11,051 nt of DNA from Parvibaculum sp. GTDB taxonomy: Bacteria; Pseudomonadota; Alphaproteobacteria; Parvibaculales; Parvibaculaceae. Shown here one piece after another: positions 1 to 8,013 of this stretch; position 1 is the first letter of the stretch, and each line of letters opens with the position of its first letter. Both the position numbers and the translations under genes were made by a program. The notes beneath the pieces are model-generated. The model saw only the letters and a program-made list of their open reading frames with translations, was not told the DNA's origin and did no database searches. The stretch lies in assembly GCA_014359855.1 (NCBI GenBank), contig JACIYQ010000270.1, forward strand, positions 1-11,051, read 5' to 3'.

Positions 1-659
1 AGCAGGTCCGCCGCGGATTGGGTGAGATCGACGTAAATGGGATCAAGCTGCGTCACGGTGGCGAGTTCCGTCGCCTGATTTGCCGTGACCAGCGCGCCTT
101 CCGTCACCGAGGAGCGGCCAATGATGCCGGAAATCGGAGCAAAGACTTTTGTGTAGGCAAGATTGGTTTCGGCGGTATCGAGATTGGCCTTCGCGGTTGC
201 GACATCCGCCGAACTCTGCGCGAGCGCGGCCATGACGTCGTCGTAGTCCTGCTTGCTCACCGCATTCACGGCGACAAGTTCCTTGTATCGCGCCGCGCGG
301 GCCCTTTCGGCCTTTTCATTCGCCGCTGCCTTGGCGAGCGCGGCCTTCGCCGCATCGAAGTTCGCCTGATAAAGCGCCGGGTCGATCTGGTAGAGCTGCT
401 GCCCTTCCTCGACCTTCGTGCCCTCTTCGAAGAGCCGCTTCTGGACGATGCCGTTCACCTGGGGACGGATCTCCGCCACGCGATAGGCCGATGTGCGTCC
501 GGAAAGTTCCGTCGTCACTTCCAGCCGCTCCGGCTTCACCGTCACGACGCTGACTTCCACCGGCGGCGGACCGCCCTGCTCTTTGCCGTCGTCGCACCCA
601 CTCAGAACCGCCGCCGCCAAAAGGAAGGCCGCAAACCTCACAACCACTTCGCCACGCAT
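1..659 (-). CDS. RND efflux periplasmic adaptor (AcrA/MexA family), N-terminal part
   Basis: This is the membrane fusion protein of a tripartite RND multidrug efflux pump, bridging an inner-membrane RND transporter and an outer-membrane channel. Only the first 219 codons are in the window; family members are about 380-400 aa. The ATG at 659 follows AGGAG (665-669) by 5 nt. Residues 1-22 form a lipoprotein signal with lipobox LSGC; Cys22 would be lipidated, and Asp23 at +2 suggests inner-membrane retention. The lipoyl/barrel-sandwich half follows (LSGRTSAYRVAEIRPQVNG, then QQLYQIDPALYQA), then an Ala-rich helical hairpin, then the second lipoyl half (NLAYTKVFAPISGIIGRS, TEGALV), ending at QLDPIYVDLTQ. 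All of these match the order and wording of MexA/AcrA. Its own promoter and operator lie upstream, so it is not simply the tail of the nitrate operon. An RND transporter gene probably follows beyond the window edge (inference). Confidence 0.93.
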   Translation of the reverse strand, partial: MRGEVVVRFAAFLLAAAVLSGCDDGKEQGGPPPVEVSVVTVKPERLEVTTELSGRTSAYRVAEIRPQVNGIVQKRLFEEGTKVEEGQQLYQIDPALYQANFDAAKAALAKAAANEKAERARAARYKELVAVNAVSKQDYDDVMAALAQSSADVATAKANLDTAETNLAYTKVFAPISGIIGRSSVTEGALVTANQATELATVTQLDPIYVDLTQSAADL

Positions 660-689
660 CTTGGCTCCTGCCGTACTCACGAGATGTAA

Positions 690-754
690 CCGTCCCGGTG
701 CGCAGGGGAGGGGGTAGATGCGCATACATGGCGGGGGAGCCATGACCGGGACGG
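690..754 (-). repeat. Nested inverted repeats in the efflux-gene leader
   Basis: A perfect 10-bp inverted repeat (CCGTCCCGGT at 690-699, its complement at 745-754) encloses a second 6-bp inverted repeat (CATGGC 727-732, GCCATG 739-744, 6-nt loop). On the minus-strand transcript this would close most of the 5' leader of the efflux adaptor into one folded element. The predicted transcription start (about 754) coincides with the outer arm. The Shine-Dalgarno at 665-669 lies outside the stem. The function is unknown; mRNA stability or translational tuning is possible. Confidence 0.5.
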
Positions 755-760
755 CACTTC

Positions 761-788
761 CGTGTAATGTATATTACATCTTTGTCAA
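761..788 (-). promoter_or_regulatory. Candidate sigma70 promoter of the efflux gene
   Basis: On the minus strand a perfect -35 hexamer TTGACA (783-788) is followed 16 nt later by TACACG (761-766), which matches TATAAT at only three of six positions. The predicted start near 754 would give a leader of about 95 nt before the adaptor ATG. The -35 box lies 26 bp past the nasA stop codon. The -35 call is strong; the -10 call is weak. Confidence 0.5.
763..778. promoter_or_regulatory. Palindromic repressor operator (TetR/AcrR-like) at the efflux promoter
   Basis: The 16-bp sequence TGTAATGTATATTACA is a near-perfect palindrome: seven of eight base pairs are symmetric, with perfect 6-bp outer arms TGTAAT/ATTACA. 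It fills the spacer and overlaps the putative -10 of the efflux promoter, where a bound repressor would block RNA polymerase. RND pump operons are commonly controlled by TetR/AcrR-type repressors at such sites. The identity of the regulator is an inference; no regulator gene is in the window. Confidence 0.6.
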
Positions 789-814
789 CTCCCCTTTTCT
801 CGATGACTTTCCCG

Positions 815-3490
815 TCACGCCGCCTCGGTTCTCTCGATCCGTTCGATGAGATTGCGGATCTCCGAACGGCAGGAGCCGCAATTCGTGCCCGCGCCTGTCT
901 TTTCGCCGACGGCGGCGGTATCGCGCGCGCCATCGGCAATCGCGGCAAGGATTGCGCCGGAGCGTACGCCCATGCAGGCGCAGACAATGCGGCCCTCGCC
1001 TTTCACTCCCCCCTCTGCCGGGCGGCCCGCGAGCAGGGCGCGGCGCTCCTCAGCACCGATGGTTTCGGCAGCGAGGAGGCCGACAAGCCAGTCGCGCGAG
1101 GGAAGCAAGCCGCTTCGCGTCAGCATCAGGCAGTCGGCGAGACGGCCGTCCTGCATCCTTGCCTGACGGAGCGCCCCGCCCGCGACATCGCGCATCTCGA
1201 TCCGCTCGCATTCCGCGGCGCGCGGCGGCGCAAGAGTGCCGATGTCAGGCGGCGTATCCTCCGCGGCCAGACCGGCGAGTTCATAGAGCCAACCGCCCTC
1301 GACGCGTCGGACCGCCCAATAGCCGCATGAGGGAGCCGGAATTTTCCGCCGCGACAGAAAGAACGCGCGCCACTGCGGAATGACGGGCTCGGCGCGGGCG
1401 GGTGTGTGCTTGAAGGCGGGCTGGCCCGACAGGGGATCGCGTTCGGGATGCGCCATGCGCCCGGCCCCGCTGCCGGCGCTATTTGCCGCCGACCAGTGGA
1501 TCGGCACGAAAAGCGAGCCCTGGCGCTGCCCGGCACTCACATGCGCGCGGAAGACGGCGGAACCATAGGCCGTGACGATACGCATGAAGCCGCCATCCTC
1601 GATGCCGGCGGCGCGGGCATCCGCCTCGTGAATTTCAGCCGTGGGCTCCGGCGCATTGGAGCCGAGCACCGGGGAAAGGCCCGTGCGCGTCATGGTGTGC
1701 CACTGGTCCCTCAGGCGGCCGCTATTCAGTGTGAACGGGAAAGCGCCCCGTCGCGTCGCGGGGAGAGGCGGCATCGAGGCCACGAAGCGGGCGCGGCCCG
1801 ACGGCGTGGGAAAGAGGCCGTTGCCGAACAGACGCGGTGTGCCGCCCGACGCCCTCACCGGCCACTGGACAGGCGCAAGCGCTTCGTAGTCTGCGTCGCT
1901 TACATCGGAGAGAGCGGAAATGTCGAAGACGCGCGCGCCATCGTTTTCGAAGCCGGAAAGACGTGCGTGTTCACGAAAGATGTCCGCCGGGCCGCGATAA
2001 GGGAAGGCATCGGCAAACCCCATGCGCCGGGCGACTTCGCTGACGATCCACCAGTCAGGCTTCGCCTCGCCGGGTGGTGTCATGAAGGCGCGCTGGCGAG
2101 AAATGCGGCGCTCCGAATTCGTGACCGTGCCATCCTTTTCGCCCCAAGCGGCGGCGGGCAGAAGAACGTCCGCGCAGGCGGCGGTGTCCGTGTTCGCGAC
2201 ACAGTCCGAGAGCACGACGAAATCGCAGGTCTGAAGCGCGCGGCGCACGAGTTCCGCATTGGGCAGGCTTACGACAGGGTTCGTCGCCATGATCCAGAGC
2301 GCCTTCACGCGCCCCGCCGCGACGGCGTCGAAGAGATCGACCGCCTTGAGGCCAGGCGACGTCGCGATGCGATCCGTCTGCCAGAAGCGGGAGAGCGTGG
2401 AGCAGCCCTCCTCCGAAAAATCGAGATGGGCGGCGAGCTGGTTTGCAAGACCGCCGACCTCGCGCCCGCCCATCGCGTTCGGCTGGCCGGTGATGGAGAA
2501 AGGGCCCATGCCGGGCCTGCCGATGCGGCCGGTGAGAAGATGGCAATTGACGATGGCGTTGGCCTGATCGACACCTGTCTTCGATTGGTTGATCCCTTGC
2601 GAGAAGGCAGTGACGACACGCTCCGTTTCCGCGAACCAGCGGATGAAGGTTTCGAGGTCGCGCGCATCGATGCCGCAGGCTTCCGCCGCAGCCTCAACGG
2701 ATCGGTGACCTTCACGCGCGGCGGCGAGCGCTTCCTCAAGGCCCTCGGTATGATTTGCGACGTAGGCCGGGTCGGCGGCACCGCGCGCTGCGATTTCGCA
2801 GAAGAGCGCATTGAAGAGAGCGAGATCGGCGCCCGGCGCAATCGGAAGGTGCAGGTCGGCATCGTCGCAGGTCGCGGTGCGGCGCGGATCGATGACGACG
2901 AGGCGCGTGCCGCGCTCAGCTCTCGCCGCGAGCAGCCGCTGATAGAGGATCGGGTGGCACCATGCCGTGTTGGAGCCCACAAGCACGACGAGGTCCGCCT
3001 CCTCGAAGTCCTCATAACAGCCGGGCACGACATCCTCGCCGAAAGCGCGCTTGTGCGCGGCGACGGCAGACGACATGCAAAGGCGGGAATTCGTGTCGAT
3101 GTTGCCGCTGCCGATGAGGCCTTTCATCAGCTTGTTGGCAACGTAATAGTCTTCGGTGAGGAGCTGTCCCGAGACATAGAAGGCGACAGCGTCGGGTCCA
3201 TGCGCATCGACGATGGCGGCGAATTTCGCGGCGATCCCGTCAAGCGCCTCGTCCCAACCGATTCGCGCGCCCTTCTTCATCGGATGAAGCAGGCGGCCTT
3301 CAAGACCCGTCGTCTCCCCGAGAAGAGAGCCCTTGGAACAGAGGCGGCCCGCATTTACCGGGTGCGAGACGTCTCCGGAAATGCGGGCTCCTCTCGCGGC
3401 CCCGCGGGGGGCAGTGACGCCGCAGCCGACCCCGCAATAGGGGCAGGTGGTTTTCGCGAGAGGCTGCTTCATCATTTTCATATGCCGCAC
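815..3490 (-). CDS. nasA: Assimilatory nitrate reductase, molybdopterin large subunit
   Basis: This is the cytoplasmic enzyme reducing nitrate to nitrite. The 891-aa protein starts with a ferredoxin-like [4Fe-4S] motif, C16-x2-C19-x3-C23-x27-C51. The Mo-bisMGD catalytic domains follow; Cys138 in NSRLCMSSAV is the likely molybdenum ligand. The molydopterin dinucleotide-binding domain lies around residues 575-690. A C-terminal BFD-like [2Fe-2S] domain carries C837-x-C839 and C871-x2-C874, as in Klebsiella NasA. Length and domain order are normal for the subclass with the extra cluster. I chose the GTG start at 3490 because AAGG (3498-3501) sits 7 nt upstream; ATG codons at 3481 and 3475 are alternatives without a clear ribosome binding site. 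It is the last gene of the operon, 11 nt after nirD. No separate NADH-oxidising partner gene is in the window, so electrons probably come through NirB/NirD. I see no strong terminator after it. Confidence 0.95.
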   Translation of the reverse strand: MRHMKMMKQPLAKTTCPYCGVGCGVTAPRGAARGARISGDVSHPVNAGRLCSKGSLLGETTGLEGRLLHPMKKGARIGWDEALDGIAAKFAAIVDAHGPDAVAFYVSGQLLTEDYYVANKLMKGLIGSGNIDTNSRLCMSSAVAAHKRAFGEDVVPGCYEDFEEADLVVLVGSNTAWCHPILYQRLLAARAERGTRLVVIDPRRTATCDDADLHLPIAPGADLALFNALFCEIAARGAADPAYVANHTEGLEEALAAAREGHRSVEAAAEACGIDARDLETFIRWFAETERVVTAFSQGINQSKTGVDQANAIVNCHLLTGRIGRPGMGPFSITGQPNAMGGREVGGLANQLAAHLDFSEEGCSTLSRFWQTDRIATSPGLKAVDLFDAVAAGRVKALWIMATNPVVSLPNAELVRRALQTCDFVVLSDCVANTDTAACADVLLPAAAWGEKDGTVTNSERRISRQRAFMTPPGEAKPDWWIVSEVARRMGFADAFPYRGPADIFREHARLSGFENDGARVFDISALSDVSDADYEALAPVQWPVRASGGTPRLFGNGLFPTPSGRARFVASMPPLPATRRGAFPFTLNSGRLRDQWHTMTRTGLSPVLGSNAPEPTAEIHEADARAAGIEDGGFMRIVTAYGSAVFRAHVSAGQRQGSLFVPIHWSAANSAGSGAGRMAHPERDPLSGQPAFKHTPARAEPVIPQWRAFFLSRRKIPAPSCGYWAVRRVEGGWLYELAGLAAEDTPPDIGTLAPPRAAECERIEMRDVAGGALRQARMQDGRLADCLMLTRSGLLPSRDWLVGLLAAETIGAEERRALLAGRPAEGGVKGEGRIVCACMGVRSGAILAAIADGARDTAAVGEKTGAGTNCGSCRSEIRNLIERIERTEAA

Positions 3491-3501
3491 GCCGGCGCCT
3501 T

Positions 3502-3837
3502 CTAGTCCGCCGCGACGGAGGCCATGAGATCGACATCCATCAATATCTTTTCCCCTTCCCGCCTCAGCGCGAAGGTGCGCACCGATCCCTCATCCGCGCC
3601 GAGCGCGGCGCCGGTTTCAAGCGAGAACACCCAGTTGTGCAAGGGACAGGTAACGGCCGCGCCATGAACGATGCCCTGGCTCAAGGGGCCGCCCTTGTGC
3701 GGGCAGCGATCCTCCATCGCGTAGAAGTCGTCCGTTGCCGTCCGGAAAATGGCGATGCGCCCCAGTGGCGTCGTCACGCAGCGCGCGCCGCGCGGCGGAA
3801 TGTCCGACAGTCTGCCAATTTCGATCCAGCTCGCCAT
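3502..3837 (-). CDS. nirD: Nitrite reductase small subunit, Rieske-type ferredoxin (NirD/NasG)
   Basis: This is the small partner of the NADH nitrite reductase, a single Rieske-fold domain. It keeps a complete Rieske [2Fe-2S] binding site, CPH ... CPLH with 16 residues between the second and third ligands (C48, H50, C67, H70 when counted from the GTG at 3846). Enteric NirD has lost these ligands, so this protein is probably redox-active like Paracoccus NasG. The ATG at 3837 (111 aa) is preferred because GGAG (3846-3849) lies 8 nt upstream. A GTG at 3846 (114 aa) overlaps the nirB stop as GTGA but would itself cover that ribosome binding site. It lies between nirB and nasA, with 5 nt after nirB and 11 nt before nasA, which suits a shared electron carrier for both enzymes. 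Confidence 0.92.
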   Translation of the reverse strand: MASWIEIGRLSDIPPRGARCVTTPLGRIAIFRTATDDFYAMEDRCPHKGGPLSQGIVHGAAVTCPLHNWVFSLETGAALGADEGSVRTFALRREGEKILMDVDLMASVAAD

Positions 3838-3842
3838 CGCGC

Positions 3843-6296
3843 TCACTCCGCTGCCCGGGGAAAACCGATTTCGGCCATGGGCCTGAACTCATGCTTGTGC
3901 TTGCCCGAGACGCGCTCGGACCAGGGGTCCACCTGCGCAAATTTCTGCGAGAAGACGAAGCGATCGAACAGGGTTCTGCGGCGCTCGTCATCGTCCATGA
4001 TCTGGCGGCGGATTTCGTCGTAGCCGATGCGCTTCGCCCATTTGTAGATGCGCTCCAGATAACGCGCCTGTTCACGGTACATCTGGACGAGCGCCACGAC
4101 ATGCTCAAGCGCCTCGTCCTCGGTCTTTACGAGGCCGAGTTTCTCGGTTCCCCTGATGTCGAGGCCCGCGGCGCCCGCGAATTGGATCTCGTAGCCGGAG
4201 TCGACGCAGATGACACCGACATCCTTGCAGGTCGCCTCCGCGCAATTCCTGGGACAGCCGGAGACGGCCATCTTGACCTTGGCGGGCGTCCACGATCCCC
4301 ACATGAATTTCTCGATGCGGATCCCAAGACCAGTCGAATCCTGCGTACCGAAGCGGCACCAGTCCGTGCCGACGCAGGTTTTCACCGTGCGGAGCCCCTT
4401 GGCATAGGCGTGGCCGGAGACGAAGCCGGCCTTGCCGAGATCGGCCCAGACGGCCGGCAGGTCTTCCTTGGCTATGCCCAGCATATCGATGCGCTGGCCG
4501 CCCGTGACCTTCACGGCGGGAATGGCGAACTTGTCCACGACATCGGCGATGGCGCGCAGCTCCTTCGCGCTCGTCATGCCGCCCCACATGCGCGGCACGA
4601 CGGAATAGGTGCCGTCCTTCTGGATATTGGCGTGGACGCGCTCGTTGATGAAACGCGACTGATAGTCGTCGGCATATTCGTCCGGCCAGTCGCAGACGAG
4701 ATAATAGTTGAGCGCCGGGCGACACTTCGCGCAGCCGCAGGAGGTTTTCCATTCGAGTTCCTGCATCACGGCCGGGATGGTCTTGAGCTCCTTCGCCTTG
4801 ATGAGACGGCGAACCTCATCGTGACCGAGATCTGTGCAGGCGCATATCGGCTCGACGGCGGCGGGGTTGTAGGTATCGCCCAGGGTGAGCGCCATCAGTT
4901 TTTCGACAAGCCCGGTGCAGGAACCGCAGGAGGCGGACGCCTTGGTGTGGGCGCGCACACCATCGAGCGTCGTCAAATCCTTCTCCCGGATCGCATTCAC
5001 GATCGCGCCCTTGCAGACGCCGTTGCAGCCACAGATTTCGCTTGTGTCGGGCAGCGCGGCAACGGCGGCATTAGGGTCCTGGGAGGCACCGGCAAGCGCG
5101 GGCCCGAAGATCAGCGTTTCGCGGCGTTCGGCGATGTTCTCCTTCTCGCGCAGAAGATTGAAGTACCAGCTTCCGTCCTGCGTATCGCCATAGAGAACGG
5201 CGCCGATGACGCGATCTTCCGAGATGACGAGGCGTTTGTAGACGCCGCGCGCGGCATCGCGGAAGACGATGTCCTCCCTGTCGTCGCCGCTCGCGAAATC
5301 GCCCGCCGAAAAGACATCGACGCCCGTCACCTTGAGCTTGGTGCTGGTGACGGACCCCCGGTAGCCCTCGCCTTCCTCTTCCGCGAGCGTGGCGCCGGCC
5401 GCGCGGCACATCTCCCAGATGGGGGCGACGAGGCCGTAGACCTGCCCCCGGTGCTCCACGCATTCGCCCACGGCGAGGATCGCGGGATCGGAGCTGCGCA
5501 TGAAGTCGTCGACGACGATGCCGCGGTTGCAGGCGAGCCCGGCGTCGCGGGCGAGCGCGATGTTCGGGCGGATGCCCGCCGCCATGACGACGAGATCGGC
5601 GGACACGAGGCGCCCGTCCTTGAGGCGCACGCCTTCGACATGGCCCGTGCCGGCGATCTCTTCGGTCTGTGCGCCCGTCAGCACCTCGATGCCGCGCATC
5701 TCGAGCTCGCGGCGCAGGAGGAAGCCCGCTGCCTCGTCGAGCTGGCGCTCCATCAGCGTGTCCATGAGATGGATGACCGAGACCTGCATGCCAAGGGTGC
5801 GAAGGCCATTTGCCGCTTCGAGGCCGAGCAACCCGCCGCCGATCACGACGGCGCGGCCGCCGCCTTCCGCCGTCGCGATCATCCGGCGCACATCGGCAAT
5901 GTCGCGGAAGGCGATGACGCCATCGAGCGCCGCGCCGGGCACGGGAAGGATGAAGGGCAGCGAGCCCGTGGCGATCAGCAGCCGGTCGTAGGAAGAACGC
6001 GCGCCCTTGTCCGTGGCGATGGTCCGCGAGGCGGCGTCGATCGCGATGACTTCCTCACCGCTTCGAAGCGCGATGCCGTTCTCCTCGTACCACCCTCGCT
6101 CATTGATGACGATTTCATCGAAACTCGTTTCTCTGGCGAGGACGGGGGAGAGCATGATGCGGTTGTAGTTCACCTCCGGTTCGGCGCCGTAGATCTCGAT
6201 CTCGTAGCGATCCGGTGCGAGAGCGAGCAGCTCTTCGACCGCACGGCAGCCCGCCATGCCGTTTCCGACGACGATGAGTTTCCGCCTTTTCGTCAT
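3843..6296 (-). CDS. nirB: Assimilatory NADH-dependent nitrite reductase, large subunit
   Basis: This enzyme catalyses the six-electron reduction of nitrite to ammonium in the cytoplasm. The 817-aa length is close to the usual length of about 840. Order of domains: an FAD-binding fold with GNGMAG (11-16), an NADH-binding Rossmann motif VIGGGLLGLE (151-160), and a first BFD-like [2Fe-2S] domain with C422, C424, C457 and C460. A second Cys-rich BFD-like segment follows, with C485, C487, C520, C522 and C525. The sulfite/nitrite reductase half then carries the sirohaem-[4Fe-4S] ligands C641-x5-C647 and C681-x3-C685. All key residues are present. The ATG is 2 nt after the stop of the upstream ATPase gene, indicating translational coupling. 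In Paracoccus the homologue (NasB) supplies NADH electrons for both nitrate and nitrite reduction, and the gene order here fits that. Confidence 0.97.
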   Translation of the reverse strand: MTKRRKLIVVGNGMAGCRAVEELLALAPDRYEIEIYGAEPEVNYNRIMLSPVLARETSFDEIVINERGWYEENGIALRSGEEVIAIDAASRTIATDKGARSSYDRLLIATGSLPFILPVPGAALDGVIAFRDIADVRRMIATAEGGGRAVVIGGGLLGLEAANGLRTLGMQVSVIHLMDTLMERQLDEAAGFLLRRELEMRGIEVLTGAQTEEIAGTGHVEGVRLKDGRLVSADLVVMAAGIRPNIALARDAGLACNRGIVVDDFMRSSDPAILAVGECVEHRGQVYGLVAPIWEMCRAAGATLAEEEGEGYRGSVTSTKLKVTGVDVFSAGDFASGDDREDIVFRDAARGVYKRLVISEDRVIGAVLYGDTQDGSWYFNLLREKENIAERRETLIFGPALAGASQDPNAAVAALPDTSEICGCNGVCKGAIVNAIREKDLTTLDGVRAHTKASASCGSCTGLVEKLMALTLGDTYNPAAVEPICACTDLGHDEVRRLIKAKELKTIPAVMQELEWKTSCGCAKCRPALNYYLVCDWPDEYADDYQSRFINERVHANIQKDGTYSVVPRMWGGMTSAKELRAIADVVDKFAIPAVKVTGGQRIDMLGIAKEDLPAVWADLGKAGFVSGHAYAKGLRTVKTCVGTDWCRFGTQDSTGLGIRIEKFMWGSWTPAKVKMAVSGCPRNCAEATCKDVGVICVDSGYEIQFAGAAGLDIRGTEKLGLVKTEDEALEHVVALVQMYREQARYLERIYKWAKRIGYDEIRRQIMDDDERRRTLFDRFVFSQKFAQVDPWSERVSGKHKHEFRPMAEIGFPRAAE

Positions 6297-6298
6297 GG

Positions 6299-7099
6299 TC
6301 AGGCCGCCTTGTCCGTGCGGTTGCGGGTGAGGAAACGCATCACGGCTGAGCGCGCGGCGAGATAGTCCGCGTTCTCGCCGAGTTCGAGCCGCCGGCGCGG
6401 GCGCGGCAGCGCGACGTCGTGAATCTCGCCTATGCCGGCGGCTGGGCCATTGCTCATCATCACGATGCGATCGGAGAGCAGCACGGCTTCGTCCACGTCA
6501 TGCGTGATCATGACAACCGTGTTGCCGAGGCGGGCGTGAATTTCCATCACGCTGTCCTGGAGCTGCGCGCGGGTGAGCGCGTCGAGCGCACCGAAGGGTT
6601 CGTCGAGAAGCAGTACCTTCGGCTCCATGGCAAGCGCGCGGGCGATGCCGACGCGTTGCTTCATGCCGCCGGAGATTTCCGACGGACGCTTTTCGGCCGC
6701 ATGCGCCATGTTGACGAGGTCGAGCATTTCGCGCGTCCAGCCGTCGCGTTCGGCGGAAGTCTTGCGGCCACCGAAAACCTTGTCGACCGCGAGACGGACA
6801 TTGCCGTAAACGGTAAGCCAGGGCAACAGCGAATGGTTCTGGAAGACCACCGCCCGCTCCGGACCCGGCCCGTCGACCAGCCTGCCTTCGAGAAAGACGC
6901 CGCCGAGCGTCGCCATTTCGAGGCCCGCGACGAGATTGAGCAGCGTGGACTTGCCGCAGCCCGAATGACCGATGACGGAGACGAACTCGCCTTCATGGAT
7001 GGAAAGATCGACATCGCGCAGCGCCTCGAACGAGCCCGAGCGCGTGTCGAAGGTCTTGCCGAGCTTGCTGATCCGCAGAATCTGATTTCGTTCCGTCAT
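6299..7099 (-). CDS. nrtD: Nitrate ABC transporter, ATP-binding protein (NrtD type)
   Basis: This is the ATPase of a nitrate/nitrite import system. The 266-aa protein is one complete ABC domain: Walker A GHSGCGKST (44-52), Q-loop Gln87, signature SGGMKQ (143-148), Walker B LLLDEP with catalytic Glu167, D-loop GALD and H-loop His200 in ITHDVDEAV. It belongs to the nitrate/taurine/sulfonate importer class. It lacks the C-terminal substrate-binding-like domain of cyanobacterial NrtC, so it is like NrtD, and probably acts as a homodimer since only one ATPase gene is present. AAGGAG at the end of nrtB serves as ribosome binding site, 9 nt before the ATG. Substrate specificity is inferred from neighbouring nrtA and nirB/nasA. 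Confidence 0.93.
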   Translation of the reverse strand: MTERNQILRISKLGKTFDTRSGSFEALRDVDLSIHEGEFVSVIGHSGCGKSTLLNLVAGLEMATLGGVFLEGRLVDGPGPERAVVFQNHSLLPWLTVYGNVRLAVDKVFGGRKTSAERDGWTREMLDLVNMAHAAEKRPSEISGGMKQRVGIARALAMEPKVLLLDEPFGALDALTRAQLQDSVMEIHARLGNTVVMITHDVDEAVLLSDRIVMMSNGPAAGIGEIHDVALPRPRRRLELGENADYLAARSAVMRFLTRNRTDKAA

Positions 7100-7105
7100 G
7101 GGTCG

Positions 7106-8002
7106 CTACTCCTTCTTGCCGGTGTAGTCGTAGCGGCGGCGGACGAAACCCATGCCCGTTTCGAGCATGATGCCGACGCAGCCGATGATGACGATGGCGA
7201 CGATGATCGAGGGGACGGAAAGGTTGTTCCATTCGTCCCAGATGTAGAAGCCGATGCCGATGCCGCCGGTCAGCATTTCGGCGGCGACGATGACCATCCA
7301 TGCCGTACCGAGCGAAAGCTGCATGCCGGTCAGCATGTAGGGCAGCGTTGCCGGCACGTAGATCTTCGTCACCATTTCGCGGCGGTTGAAATTCAGCACG
7401 CGCGCGACGTTCAGATAGTCTTGCGGGATCGCCTTCACGCCCGCCGCCGTGTTGAGGATCACGGGCCAGATGCTCGTGATGAAGATGACGAAGATGGCGG
7501 ATGGGTCGACCGCTCGGAAGACGAGCAGCCCTATCGGCAGCCAGGCAAGCGGGCTCACAGGGCGCAGGATGGCGATGAGCGGCATCCAGGCCTGCTCGAA
7601 CGTCTTGTTCGCGCCGATGAGGAAGCCAGCCGGGATGCCGACAGCAAGCGCGAGGAAGAAGCCCGCGAGAACCCGGCCCAGCGAATACATGACCTGCCAG
7701 GCGATGCCCATGTCGTTCGGCCCGTAGACATAGAACGGGTCGGAGAAAATCTCGACCGCCTTGTTCCAGACCGCCGGAACATCCGGAAAAGCGGGCACGA
7801 AGGCCGCCTGCATGATCGTCCAGCCGAGCAGGACGAGCGCAAAGGTGATGGCTGGCAGGAGCACGGGCCGCAAGGCGTTCCCGAGCCTCGATGGCTCGTG
7901 CCGCATCGTTTCGCGCTCCGGCGGAACCGGCTCGTGAGTTTCCCGCATTTCAGCCGGCGATTCCTCCATGGGTTCGACAATGGCGAGTGCTGCCGTTTTC
8001 AT
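7106..8002 (-). CDS. nrtB: Nitrate ABC transporter, permease
   Basis: This is the inner-membrane channel subunit of the nitrate importer, 298 aa. A hydrophilic N-terminal tail of about 40 residues rich in Glu and Pro precedes the first membrane helix (about 46-68). Further hydrophobic segments lie around 107-130, 139-163, 166-186, 225-245 and 263-283. The cytoplasmic EAA loop that docks to the ATPase is visible around 198-226 (NVARVLNFNRREM, then YVPATLPYMLTG). The start at 8002 has a strong ribosome binding site, GAGG/GGAGG, about 6 nt upstream, just past the nrtA stop. An open frame continues upstream to 8341, but that part runs antiparallel-free inside nrtA in another frame and does not look like transporter sequence. 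The gap to the ATPase gene is 6 nt. Confidence 0.94.
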   Translation of the reverse strand: MKTAALAIVEPMEESPAEMRETHEPVPPERETMRHEPSRLGNALRPVLLPAITFALVLLGWTIMQAAFVPAFPDVPAVWNKAVEIFSDPFYVYGPNDMGIAWQVMYSLGRVLAGFFLALAVGIPAGFLIGANKTFEQAWMPLIAILRPVSPLAWLPIGLLVFRAVDPSAIFVIFITSIWPVILNTAAGVKAIPQDYLNVARVLNFNRREMVTKIYVPATLPYMLTGMQLSLGTAWMVIVAAEMLTGGIGIGFYIWDEWNNLSVPSIIVAIVIIGCVGIMLETGMGFVRRRYDYTGKKE

Positions 8003-8013
8003 CCGCCACCTCC

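Noticed and set aside
683..690. Second half-site of the efflux operator (GATGTAAC)
   Set aside because: It matches one arm only, has no symmetric partner and lies far downstream of the promoter, so chance is a sufficient explanation.
789..814. Terminator after nasA
   Set aside because: Only a 4-bp TGAC/GTCA stem without a T tract is visible, too weak to call; read-through into the efflux gene cannot be excluded.
1406..3505. Long plus-strand open frame (699 codons) opposite nasA
   Set aside because: It is antisense to a fully recognisable nitrate reductase, has Arg/Gly/Ala-rich low-complexity composition and no family motif; such frames arise from third-position GC bias.
3735..6365. Long plus-strand open frame (876 codons) opposite nirB
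   Set aside because: It is antisense to nirB, whose cofactor motifs are all intact, and its Asp/Arg/His-rich translation resembles no protein family.
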